Positions 1-7,477 of a stretch of 64,000 nt of DNA are shown here, in pieces. Location: the NCBI GenBank assembly GCA_047635695.1, contig JBLILN010000003.1, forward strand, positions 53,944 to 117,943, in the 5' to 3' direction. The stretch comes from UBA2136 sp047635695 (GTDB lineage: Bacteria > Pseudomonadota > Alphaproteobacteria > UBA2136). Numbering within the stretch: position 1 is the first letter of the stretch; every line of letters begins with the position of its first letter. The notes under the pieces were generated by a model that made no database searches, was not told the DNA's origin, and saw only the letters and a list, made by a program, of their open reading frames with translations. The translations under genes and the position numbers were made by a program.

Positions 1-768
1 CACATCACCTATCCAATTAAAACTAGCGTCATAAAAGTCAACAACATCATAAAAACTTACTTGTATTTGAGGGGTAAATAGTTCGTACTGTTGTTTATAG
101 TTATCGCCCGCAATTGACATCATTTTACGCTGGACATCTTGCGTATGCGTCCACATTTCATTCATTGCACTAAATGTTGTAAATACGTGAACAATATCAT
201 CTTCGCCCGCGGCATTATTCGCTTTTGTATATCGACGTGCGGAATTAGCACCGTTATATAAAGTGGGCATCAATCCTGCAGCCGTACCAAACTGCTTATC
301 CGGCCCAGCGCTTAAAAGAATAAATGCATTAATGGGTGCAGTAACTGTATTAACACCAATAGGGTTACCCACACCATCAAGGGCACTAGGGTTTTTATTA
401 TCAGAATAAATAGTTACATTTTGAGATGTCATACTTATAAATATATCCGTCCCCCAAGGGTCTTTGAGCAGTTGAGGGCTCGTCCACGAGATATATTCCC
501 CTAAAAACTTATCAATACGGTCATTAATATCAGCAACAGCTAAATCAATACGTCTATTGGCTGGGATAGGGAAAGCAAGGTCGCTAAAGTCTACGTGGTC
601 ACCTAGGTATCCGTCTACGATACCCGATTCAATATCGATAAACATTTCTTTAACAGCGTCTATACGTTGTAATTTAAGTTGCATAGCTGAAGTAGAAAGC
701 ATGGTTGTTATCACAGCAACCGTTGTGTAGATAATACCGAATAAACTTAATATAAATAGTGACTGCAC
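1..768 (-). CDS. Large pilin-like / PilV-like membrane-anchored protein (3' end outside window)
   Basis: This reading frame stays open to the window edge, so only the first 256 residues are visible. I start it at a GTG preceded by AAGGGG at 5 nt; no ATG gives a comparable site. The first ~30 residues form one hydrophobic helix, followed by a long exported-looking region. Near residue 135 is SAGPDKQFGT, which resembles the SAGPD-type loop of type II pseudopilins and large minor pilins. It is the last visible gene of the pil operon, where IncI plasmids carry pilV, the tip adhesin. Assignment as a minor pilin or adhesin is inference from the helix, motif and position. No canonical leader with G before F-T-L-I-E is seen. 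Confidence 0.5.
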   Translation of the reverse strand, partial: MQSLFILSLFGIIYTTVAVITTMLSTSAMQLKLQRIDAVKEMFIDIESGIVDGYLGDHVDFSDLAFPIPANRRIDLAVADINDRIDKFLGEYISWTSPQLLKDPWGTDIFISMTSQNVTIYSDNKNPSALDGVGNPIGVNTVTAPINAFILLSAGPDKQFGTAAGLMPTLYNGANSARRYTKANNAAGEDDIVHVFTTFSAMNEMWTHTQDVQRKMMSIAGDNYKQQYELFTPQIQVSFYDVVDFYDASFNWIGDV

Positions 769-811
769 GAATACCCCTTAAATTTTAATCCTTAACAACT
801 TATGGAGAGTG

Positions 812-1438
812 TCAGAAGGACCTAGGCTTAAATTTAATGACATGCTGCGTACCTTGATCATCTATAAACTTAACATTATCATCGTTAATTTCTTGGATTT
901 TAAGGCTTAAGTTATGCACCATCTCAATTTTTTCATTCACTTGACTTTCAACAACTTCAGCCAGGCTTTCGTCAAGATTCGCTAAAAGCTCAACAAGAGA
1001 AACAAGGTTTTCTTTGGCTATAATAGGTACATCCATAACTGCGTTTTCTTCATACCAGCGATTCTTAATAAGCGCTGAACGCCTACCATCCGACTGAATA
1101 ACAGCGTCTATGACGATATTACTTGTGTCTGCATTGAAAATATCTTGGTCGTTTAATATAACACGAATTTTACTCAACACATCCGCCGCCTCGAGAGAAC
1201 GTTTTTGCGACTCTGTTAATTCGGTTGGTATTTCAAATTTCTTTGCTTTTTCAACAACGACTGGCTTCTCCACAAAATGAAACGGCGTCGCATCATTCGC
1301 ATAGGCAGGCGCTTTTTCTAGTTTTTTCAATGTACTTTCAACACGCCATTCTAAAACATCGTTGTTACCTGCAGCAAAAGAGGCATTCACGAACATTAAG
1401 AGCCCTAAAAAGCAAACAAATTTATTTTGAAAGACCAT
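812..1438 (-). CDS. Putative PilP-like periplasmic pilus assembly protein
   Basis: A 208-residue protein with a Sec signal peptide (hydrophobic core about residues 7-20, cleavage after ASFA). The middle part is charged and helical. The C-terminus, ending in a KIQEINDDNVKF-type segment and a D-x-x-G turn, resembles the small beta domain by which PilP proteins link the inner-membrane assembly complex to the secretin. It overlaps the 3' end of the upstream gene by 17 bp and precedes the pilin-like gene by 43 bp, so it sits in the operon where IncI pil operons carry pilP. Sequence similarity is weak and the call rests on length, signal peptide, C-terminal pattern and context. Confidence 0.5.
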   Translation of the reverse strand: MVFQNKFVCFLGLLMFVNASFAAGNNDVLEWRVESTLKKLEKAPAYANDATPFHFVEKPVVVEKAKKFEIPTELTESQKRSLEAADVLSKIRVILNDQDIFNADTSNIVIDAVIQSDGRRSALIKNRWYEENAVMDVPIIAKENLVSLVELLANLDESLAEVVESQVNEKIEMVHNLSLKIQEINDDNVKFIDDQGTQHVIKFKPRSF

Positions 1439-1919
1439 AAATAGTACCTCCTAAGCTAAAGATAACAATATCACCGTAAGCACCCGTTGATGGTGATATA
1501 GAGGAAAAGGTTATAGATACTTTTTTTGTATTATGGAAATAATCAAGTTGATTTAAAGCTTCTGCATAAGGTAATTTTCCATAAACATTTATACTTCTTG
1601 TTACTAGAGGTGTACGCCCTATTTTTTTATCAAAAGAATTACCGATAACAATATCCAGGTGAGACTCAGCAAGCCCTAAATAACGGAGTATATCAAGCCT
1701 TGTTGAGCTTTTTTCATTAATCGTACGACTGTCTAAGTCTGCAAGGGCCGATGTTACTTGACCACCTGAGCGTCTTTCAATCGTTAATTTTTCCACATGC
1801 CTAATTTTGCGGTCAATCAATTGCGTCACATCTTCATATTTGTTATGTGAATACATTGTTGCTGCCATCATAATACTTAATGAGATAAGCCAAAGTTTTC
1901 TGAATTTACTGCGGGTCAT
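1422..1919 (-). CDS. Small single-pass pilus assembly protein (PilN/PilO-like)
   Basis: A 165-residue protein with a short positively charged cytoplasmic start (MTRSKFRK), one membrane helix at about 8-22, a predicted coiled region at about 25-60, and a C-terminal domain that could adopt the ferredoxin-like fold of PilN/PilO and GspL/M proteins. Its start overlaps the stop of the PilO2-like gene by 4 bp and its end overlaps the PilP-like gene, so the three are probably translationally coupled. I do not recognise the family directly; assignment to the inner-membrane alignment platform is inference from topology and neighbours. Confidence 0.42.
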   Translation of the reverse strand: MTRSKFRKLWLISLSIMMAATMYSHNKYEDVTQLIDRKIRHVEKLTIERRSGGQVTSALADLDSRTINEKSSTRLDILRYLGLAESHLDIVIGNSFDKKIGRTPLVTRSINVYGKLPYAEALNQLDYFHNTKKVSITFSSISPSTGAYGDIVIFSLGGTIYGLSK

Positions 1920-3028
1920 TTTACTTGTACCCCTACTTTAAATTCTTTAGAAGAACCGTTTGCAGGTCTTTCTATATACTTAATCCACGGCATGCTTTCT
2001 ACCACTGTTTTGGCGATACGCTCTTGATCTAACAGAAGTGCATTGGCCGGCGTTTTGACCTTCATCGTTACTTCGTAGTAATCTTTAGCTACAGTCGCGA
2101 CCTGTCGCCCTCTTTTCCTAACCGTTTTTTGCCCCAAATCGATACGCAACAAATCACCAAACATAGCCCCAACCTCTCCTGCTGTATGAATAAGCGTAGA
2201 AGGTGGCATTGGTAAAGTTTCGTTCATAATTTTTAGCACGGCTTTTGGGTTTTTAATATTACCCAGCGCCTTGTTTTTTTGTAATTTACGAATCGCCTCT
2301 TGAAGTGTTTGAACCTGCGTATCTTGAGATTGTAATTCTATTTGACCACTTCCCCATAAAAACACACTACCAACCATCGCCAAGAAGGCACACAAAGACA
2401 GCGTTAGCATAATAATGCTGCGGTCCTTACGTTCAAATAAAGGTTTTACACTTTTGGCAGGTGCGCCTAGCTCTGAAAAGGTGATCACTTTTTGTTCAAA
2501 GGGCTCCAGAGCCTCTTTAAAGTTTGCAAGTGCATTTTCATCCTTGTGAACAGCGACAATAATGCGCTCGTCCTTACCTTCTAGCATACGTTCAGATATC
2601 GAACTTACAACGATATCCATAACAGAGTCTTCTTTTTCACCAATAAGTGATGTACCCCAAACACGTTGTCCGTCATCGGTAATAGATTTAACACCGTGCA
2701 CAACATAGCGATTGTTAAAGATATAGTAAAAAGCGCCCACATCTTCACCTACATAGTCTTGTGGTAAATACATGTTATGCGTGCTACGTTTTTCGTCCAG
2801 CTCTTTTGAAAGATTTCCGTAAACATAAATATAAGGCCCATCTTTGCGCCATAGAGCCGATAAATCGTCTGCGTCGCCGTGGCGTAGCTTAACAGTACTG
2901 TCCGTCACAGTTGTAATATCTGCATATTTCTTAATTTTAGAGTAGCGTGGGATAAGCATGCTTGAAATAGCACCTTTTTCGCCGTCCTCGTATAAAATAC
3001 GATCCTCTGAAAACAATAGTACGTTCAT
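1916..3028 (-). CDS. PilO2-like inner-membrane pilus platform protein
   Basis: A 370-residue bitopic protein: a cytoplasmic domain of about 205 residues, one membrane helix at about 206-226 (LTLSLCAFLAMVGSVFLW), a short coiled coil (IELQSQDTQVQTLQEAIRKLQ) and a periplasmic domain of about 120 residues. This layout matches the PilO proteins of IncI thin pili, which combine a PilM/GspL-like cytoplasmic part with a PilN/O-like periplasmic part and connect the ATPase to the secretin. It overlaps the PilR-like gene upstream and the small assembly gene downstream by 4 bp each. The family call is inferred from architecture and position. Confidence 0.55.
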   Translation of the reverse strand: MNVLLFSEDRILYEDGEKGAISSMLIPRYSKIKKYADITTVTDSTVKLRHGDADDLSALWRKDGPYIYVYGNLSKELDEKRSTHNMYLPQDYVGEDVGAFYYIFNNRYVVHGVKSITDDGQRVWGTSLIGEKEDSVMDIVVSSISERMLEGKDERIIVAVHKDENALANFKEALEPFEQKVITFSELGAPAKSVKPLFERKDRSIIMLTLSLCAFLAMVGSVFLWGSGQIELQSQDTQVQTLQEAIRKLQKNKALGNIKNPKAVLKIMNETLPMPPSTLIHTAGEVGAMFGDLLRIDLGQKTVRKRGRQVATVAKDYYEVTMKVKTPANALLLDQERIAKTVVESMPWIKYIERPANGSSKEFKVGVQVK

Positions 3029-4110
3029 GAATACTCCATCAAGGCAATCATAGGTGCAACCAAACTTGTGTACATACTAATAATAAAGAATGGTAACAGC
3101 CCTGCCATTACAATTAGCATTAAAATAGCTGTAGCTTTTTTCGTTATGCGTTCAAATTCGCTCGCATATGGTACTTTTAAGTCTTCTACACGGTCAGCAA
3201 TTTTACCAGTTTTTTCGCCCGCTTCAACGGCACTACGGAAAGATCCTCTAAATGGCAGTGACGCCAATGCATCACCTAGCTTCGTTCCGTGGTCATGATC
3301 ATAGGCCGCTTTTTTGAGCGCTGTGCAGACCAAGGTGTTATTTAAAGAAACCGATAAAGTGTTCAAAACAGAAGGTAATGGCATATTAGAACGTACTAAT
3401 GCAGGCATAAAGTAAACAACCAAAACGGCGTTATAAGCCAGAATAATACGGCGCATTGGCCCCATACCCATTAAAGCACGCTCAATATAAGGACTTACAA
3501 GTTCAGTGTTTCTTGCGAAGAAAATAACAACAGGCGCAGCTGCAACAGCGGCTGTAAGCCAATAGTTTGCTCTTAACCAAACAGATCCATACCAATAGTA
3601 TTTAATAATAAAGGGGAAGCTGTGTATCACGGAATCGTCCCTTTGTAGAACAGGTTCCATTACAACAGGTAGCATGAATACCATCACACCTAAAGACATT
3701 AAAATAAGCATAAAACCACCGACAATTGGCATCATCATCTTACCTTTAAGTAGTTTTGTAGCACTTTGGCGCATCATCAAAGCCTCTACAAGAGAAGGGA
3801 TGGCTAATCGTAGTTGGTTACTTTCTTCTGCGGCTTTAATAATCGCCAGCTCTTGGTCAGAAAAACCAAGGCTTGTTTGTTTTAAGGCTTCACAAAAGAG
3901 AACTTGTCCTGAATTATAGTCACGTACAACACGTTCCATTTTACCACGCAGAGACTTATATTCGTCACGCGCAAAAACGTCACATGTGTTTGCAATCGCT
4001 TCATTAACAGGGAAGCTACCACCACCAGAAGTCAACCAGGATGACAGCGTGCGAAAGAACTCAATACGCTCTGTTAAACCAAGCTCAACAACACCAAACT
4101 CTAAACCCAT
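3025..4110 (-). CDS. pilR: Type II secretion/type IV pilus polytopic membrane protein, PilR/GspF family
   Basis: A 361-residue protein with the duplicated helical T2SSF domain (about residues 15-130 and 215-335) and hydrophobic segments near 128-148, 185-200 and 332-355, as in GspF, PilC and the PilR of IncI thin pili. These proteins form the inner-membrane hub that couples the assembly ATPase to pilin extraction. The second domain has the family-typical segment FRSAVEAGEKTGKIADRVED. The gene directly abuts the ATPase gene upstream and overlaps the next gene by 4 bp. The name follows the IncI scheme because the neighbours match it; the fold is more certain than the symbol. Confidence 0.82.
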   Translation of the reverse strand: MGLEFGVVELGLTERIEFFRTLSSWLTSGGGSFPVNEAIANTCDVFARDEYKSLRGKMERVVRDYNSGQVLFCEALKQTSLGFSDQELAIIKAAEESNQLRLAIPSLVEALMMRQSATKLLKGKMMMPIVGGFMLILMSLGVMVFMLPVVMEPVLQRDDSVIHSFPFIIKYYWYGSVWLRANYWLTAAVAAAPVVIFFARNTELVSPYIERALMGMGPMRRIILAYNAVLVVYFMPALVRSNMPLPSVLNTLSVSLNNTLVCTALKKAAYDHDHGTKLGDALASLPFRGSFRSAVEAGEKTGKIADRVEDLKVPYASEFERITKKATAILMLIVMAGLLPFFIISMYTSLVAPMIALMEYS

Positions 4111-6585
4111 CTATAGATCTCCTGCTAGTTCTTGAACCTTAGAGGCCAGTTCATGAACATCTGTAATACCATTTTTAAGGTGTAGGACACCCATATAACC
4201 CATAGGTTTCCAACCTGCACGCTTCGCCGTTTCTTCAAGTTTTGTGTAATTACGATCAACCGACAAATTAACAATTTCTTTGTTTGGTGATAACCATTCT
4301 GCAATCGCAATACGGCCATGATACCCCGTATAGTTACAACTTGGGCAACCATTAGGGTCATGCGTAAATAATTTAGCACCTTCAGGGTCTACTGTAAATT
4401 TATCGAAGACATACTTCGTGTATTCATCAATTTCGTGAACAGGTTGTTTACAGTGTGTACACAAACGACGCACAAGGCGTTGTGCCGCAATACCGCGTAC
4501 ATATGAAATATTAAAGCCATAAATACCAAGTTCATCTAAACGCACAATGGCATCTAGGGATGTGTTGGTGTGAAGCGTACTAAATACCAAGTGACCTGTG
4601 TTGGCGGCTTCAAATACAAGCCCCGCCATTTCAGCATCACGTACCTCACCAAACACAACCACGTCAGGATCAGCCCTGAGAGATGATTTAAGGAGTTCCA
4701 TACCACTTCTGGCAGGATCACGTTCTGCGATCTCCATTTGTACAGCATAACCAGCCACACGTTTCTCAGGAGGATCTTCAATAGTGTGAACACTTAAGCC
4801 ACGTCCCATTGGGTTTGCACTCACAATAGCAGAGTGAATAGATTCCGTTTTACCTGAACCCGTTGGCCCCGTCCAAAGAATAACACCGTTTGGTGATTTA
4901 GAAGCATCGCGTACAAATTGTGTAAAGTATTCAGGGTAACCAAGCTCTTCCATAGTCATTACGTCTGGGTTTAAACGACGAATAACAATACGTGGCAATG
5001 GCCCTTGACGGCCTGAGTGTGGCTGTATTTGAATACGCCAATCGTAGCCACTTCTTGTAAAAGCACCTTTGTTGGGGTGGTGTAAATCAACTTTCGGCAT
5101 ACGTGCAATGTTTTCAATACGAATACGTAAACGCTGAAGCTGGTCAAGTGTAATAACTTCTTTAGATTGAACAAAACCATCAATACGGTAACGTACCATA
5201 GCCTTGAAGTCACCCTTGATAGAAGGGTCAATATGAATATCAGAAGACCTTGCATCAATCGCATTACCGACAATACGGTCAAGAAGCGCGTCGGCTTCCA
5301 TGTTTGAATCGACATCTTCATCTTCACCTGAAAGCCAGTAAGCACCACAAACGTCACGCAAGGCAAAGTGCCATACAAACTTGTGGTCTGGCAGTAATTC
5401 TGAAATAGCGGCTTCTAGTACCAAGTTTTTCGTTGGAGCTTCATGCGCGAGGTGCATTTCGCTAGAACCTGTAATATCGTCTTCTTCTGTTTTAATTTTA
5501 TGCCACAAAGGAATAACCCTTGCTTCACGCAACAAGGCACAAACACGGCTATCGAGTGCTTGTCTAAGCCCCATAGACTCGTGTGGTATGTTCAGGAAGG
5601 ATGTAATTTCTTTACGTTTTTGCGTACGCGCAATAGCACGTGCTAACTGTACAGGGCTGACAATTTTTTGTATAACAAGGTCACGGCACACCATTTGTGG
5701 TAATTTTTTAAGCTTTAATGACTGTCCCACACGCGCTTTAGCCGCGGCATCAATACCGATATCATCACATTCATACAATGTTTTAAGAACATTACTGTAA
5801 AGGTCATCAACGCTTAGTCGAATGGTGTCTTTAAAGAACTTCTCATCTAGACTACCTTCGGTCATGCCTCCGCCAAAACCACCAACACCGAGGTCTGGCA
5901 GTTCATCTAAGTCATCTAAATCATCTAAGTCGCCGTCAGAATCGTCGGCCATATCCAGCTCTAAACCTGTAAAGGCGCTCGTGTTAACTTCTTCAAGTAT
6001 TTCAAGTTCAGCAGGGCTTTCTAACGGTTCGGCAAGCACTACCTCATCTGCTGGCTCAATAGCCACATCCATATCAAGTTCTAATTCACTTTTCTCAAGC
6101 GAAAGGTCGGCCATCGCAGGCTCATCAAGCGCTGTTGCGTGTACTGAAAGTTCCTCAGGTAAAGGAAAAGGATCGGCCGCTTCTTGAAGTTCTTCCTTAA
6201 ACACAGGGTTCATAATAATGGCAACATCTTCAACAGCAGGCATTTGGCTTACAGGTTCTTCTGCATATTCTTCTGGTAAAGCAAAAGGGTCTTCCATAGG
6301 CACTTCGTCTTTATCGGCGTCTTCTGCAAAGCTGTTGTCTAGGTCTGGTAGTTCAAAATCATCTTCTATAGGGTTTAATGCATTAAGTTCTTCTTCGGCA
6401 AGTGACATAGGTTCTTCAAATTCTACCTCAGTACCTGTCGTGTCATTAATTGCAAGTTCATCCTCAACGTCTTCTAGGTCTTCAAATGATGTAACGGACA
6501 CCTCTAATGTCTTTTCCACAGACAGAGGAGCAGAAGTTTTATCCACCACTTTATTGTCATCTGTCGTATTAGATTTATCTGTCAT
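4111..6585 (-). CDS. pilQ: Type IVB pilus assembly ATPase, GspE/PilQ family, with long acidic N-terminus
   Basis: A secretion hexameric ATPase of about 824 residues. The Walker A motif GPTGSGKT is at about 571, followed by a Walker B region (DPDVVVFGEVRD) and the His-box segment STLHTNT. A four-cysteine zinc site is formed by CTHC (~710) and CPSC (~747). These are hallmarks of GspE/PilB/PilQ enzymes that power pilus extension. Residues 1 to ~245 are unusual: strongly acidic, rich in D, E, L and P, with tandem DDLDD units encoded by 9-bp repeats near 5905-5940. The IncI PilQ family is near 510 residues, so this extension is extra. I chose the ATG at 6585 because a GGGGG run precedes it; a GTG at 6597 is possible. 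It abuts pilR. Confidence 0.88.
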   Translation of the reverse strand: MTDKSNTTDDNKVVDKTSAPLSVEKTLEVSVTSFEDLEDVEDELAINDTTGTEVEFEEPMSLAEEELNALNPIEDDFELPDLDNSFAEDADKDEVPMEDPFALPEEYAEEPVSQMPAVEDVAIIMNPVFKEELQEAADPFPLPEELSVHATALDEPAMADLSLEKSELELDMDVAIEPADEVVLAEPLESPAELEILEEVNTSAFTGLELDMADDSDGDLDDLDDLDELPDLGVGGFGGGMTEGSLDEKFFKDTIRLSVDDLYSNVLKTLYECDDIGIDAAAKARVGQSLKLKKLPQMVCRDLVIQKIVSPVQLARAIARTQKRKEITSFLNIPHESMGLRQALDSRVCALLREARVIPLWHKIKTEEDDITGSSEMHLAHEAPTKNLVLEAAISELLPDHKFVWHFALRDVCGAYWLSGEDEDVDSNMEADALLDRIVGNAIDARSSDIHIDPSIKGDFKAMVRYRIDGFVQSKEVITLDQLQRLRIRIENIARMPKVDLHHPNKGAFTRSGYDWRIQIQPHSGRQGPLPRIVIRRLNPDVMTMEELGYPEYFTQFVRDASKSPNGVILWTGPTGSGKTESIHSAIVSANPMGRGLSVHTIEDPPEKRVAGYAVQMEIAERDPARSGMELLKSSLRADPDVVVFGEVRDAEMAGLVFEAANTGHLVFSTLHTNTSLDAIVRLDELGIYGFNISYVRGIAAQRLVRRLCTHCKQPVHEIDEYTKYVFDKFTVDPEGAKLFTHDPNGCPSCNYTGYHGRIAIAEWLSPNKEIVNLSVDRNYTKLEETAKRAGWKPMGYMGVLHLKNGITDVHELASKVQELAGDL

Positions 6586-6710
6586 ATTCCCCCACACCTA
6601 TTTTTTTATTGCCTTAGGTGTCTCTTTTTATTTTTATTGTAAAGTTTTTTAACAGTAGTGTCGCTTTGCAAAATTACAGCTAAAAAGCCTTATAAAGTAT
6701 ATTAAATAAA

Positions 6711-6748
6711 AAACCTCCGCGCCGCAACTGCGGTGCGGAGGGTTTTTA
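6711..6748 (-). terminator. Strong hairpin terminator just after the pilin gene, inside the pil operon
   Basis: On the minus strand a GC-rich inverted repeat (CCTCCGC...GCGGAGG with an inner CCGCA/TGCGG extension) is followed by TTTTTT. It lies 16 bp downstream of the pilin stop codon and about 130 bp before the ATPase start. As a partial terminator or 3' stabiliser it would make the pilin transcript more abundant than the downstream assembly genes. Confidence 0.8.
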
Positions 6749-6763
6749 TAAAACCAGCTAAAC

Positions 6764-7408
6764 TTAGTTTAGTAGGTTTGCACAGTAAGTAACGTCTTGA
6801 GTGTCATTTGTAGCGTTGTCATACTTCACACGACCTGCAGCAAAATCAATTTCACCGTCAATCGCTTCATCAGCGTTTACAACTTCTGTCAAAGGCACGT
6901 CATCCATACGGATAAGAAGGTGGTTACTACCATCTTCACATATAATACCACCAACATCTACTGATTGTGAAATAATACCACCAGCACCAAATTCATGACT
7001 TACAGTCGCGTCAGAGTTGGCAGCGTTAACAACCACATCAAAACCAGTTAGGTAAGGCTTCCAACGTTCAGCGTAGTCATTAGCTGCACCTAAACCACCA
7101 AGTGAATCTGCTGTTGCAAGAACAGAGATATAGTTATCAGGTAACTGGGCAACTGGCGTTACACCAACACCGTTTACAGCAATATGTGGCCATACGCCTT
7201 GACGTGCATAAAACGCACCGTTAGATTCTTCGATTTGCTTAAGGTAAGAAGCGAACTTCGTACCAGAAGTACGGTTTAATAGATCCCAACCGACAGAGGC
7301 AATAATTAAGGTAATTAGAATTGCGATTACCGCAACGATCAAGATTGTTTGGTCAATAGTATAACCAGCACTCTTGCGCATCATTTGTTTAAAATTCATA
7401 GTTTTCAT
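6764..7408 (-). CDS. pilS: Major prepilin of a type IVB pilus (PilS-like)
   Basis: A 214-residue prepilin with a basic 15-residue leader (MKTMNFKQMMRKSAG) followed by Y-T-I-D-Q and a continuous hydrophobic helix (about residues 20-42, TILIVAVIAILITLIIASVG), the N-terminal assembly helix of type IV pilins. The globular part carries a Cys pair (C157 region and the C near the C-terminus in VTYCANLLN), which may form the pilin D-region disulfide. Residues +4/+5 after the cleavage Gly are D-Q rather than the usual x-E. It lies between the secretin and ATPase genes, as a major pilin would, and is preceded by GGGAGA. A prepilin peptidase gene is not in the window. Confidence 0.78.
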   Translation of the reverse strand: MKTMNFKQMMRKSAGYTIDQTILIVAVIAILITLIIASVGWDLLNRTSGTKFASYLKQIEESNGAFYARQGVWPHIAVNGVGVTPVAQLPDNYISVLATADSLGGLGAANDYAERWKPYLTGFDVVVNAANSDATVSHEFGAGGIISQSVDVGGIICEDGSNHLLIRMDDVPLTEVVNADEAIDGEIDFAAGRVKYDNATNDTQDVTYCANLLN

Positions 7409-7450
7409 TTTTTTAGTTCTCCCACTAAATCATATTTATTGTTATTGCTT

Positions 7451-7464
7451 ATGGGCATGCCCAT
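7451..7464. other. Perfect 14-bp palindrome between secretin and pilin genes
   Basis: ATGGGCATGCCCAT is exactly self-complementary. It lies 13 bp after the secretin stop and 43 bp before the pilin start. In RNA it could fold as a 5-bp stem with a CATG loop. It may mark an mRNA processing point or a protein-binding site for separate pilin expression; the function is inferred. Confidence 0.45.
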
Positions 7465-7477
7465 TAACTATTACCTG

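Noticed and set aside
5822..6652. Long plus-strand Ser-rich ORFs opposite the ATPase N-terminus
   Set aside because: They are the antisense reading of the acidic Asp/Glu-rich region, which gives Ser-rich frames; no ribosome sites or homology support them.
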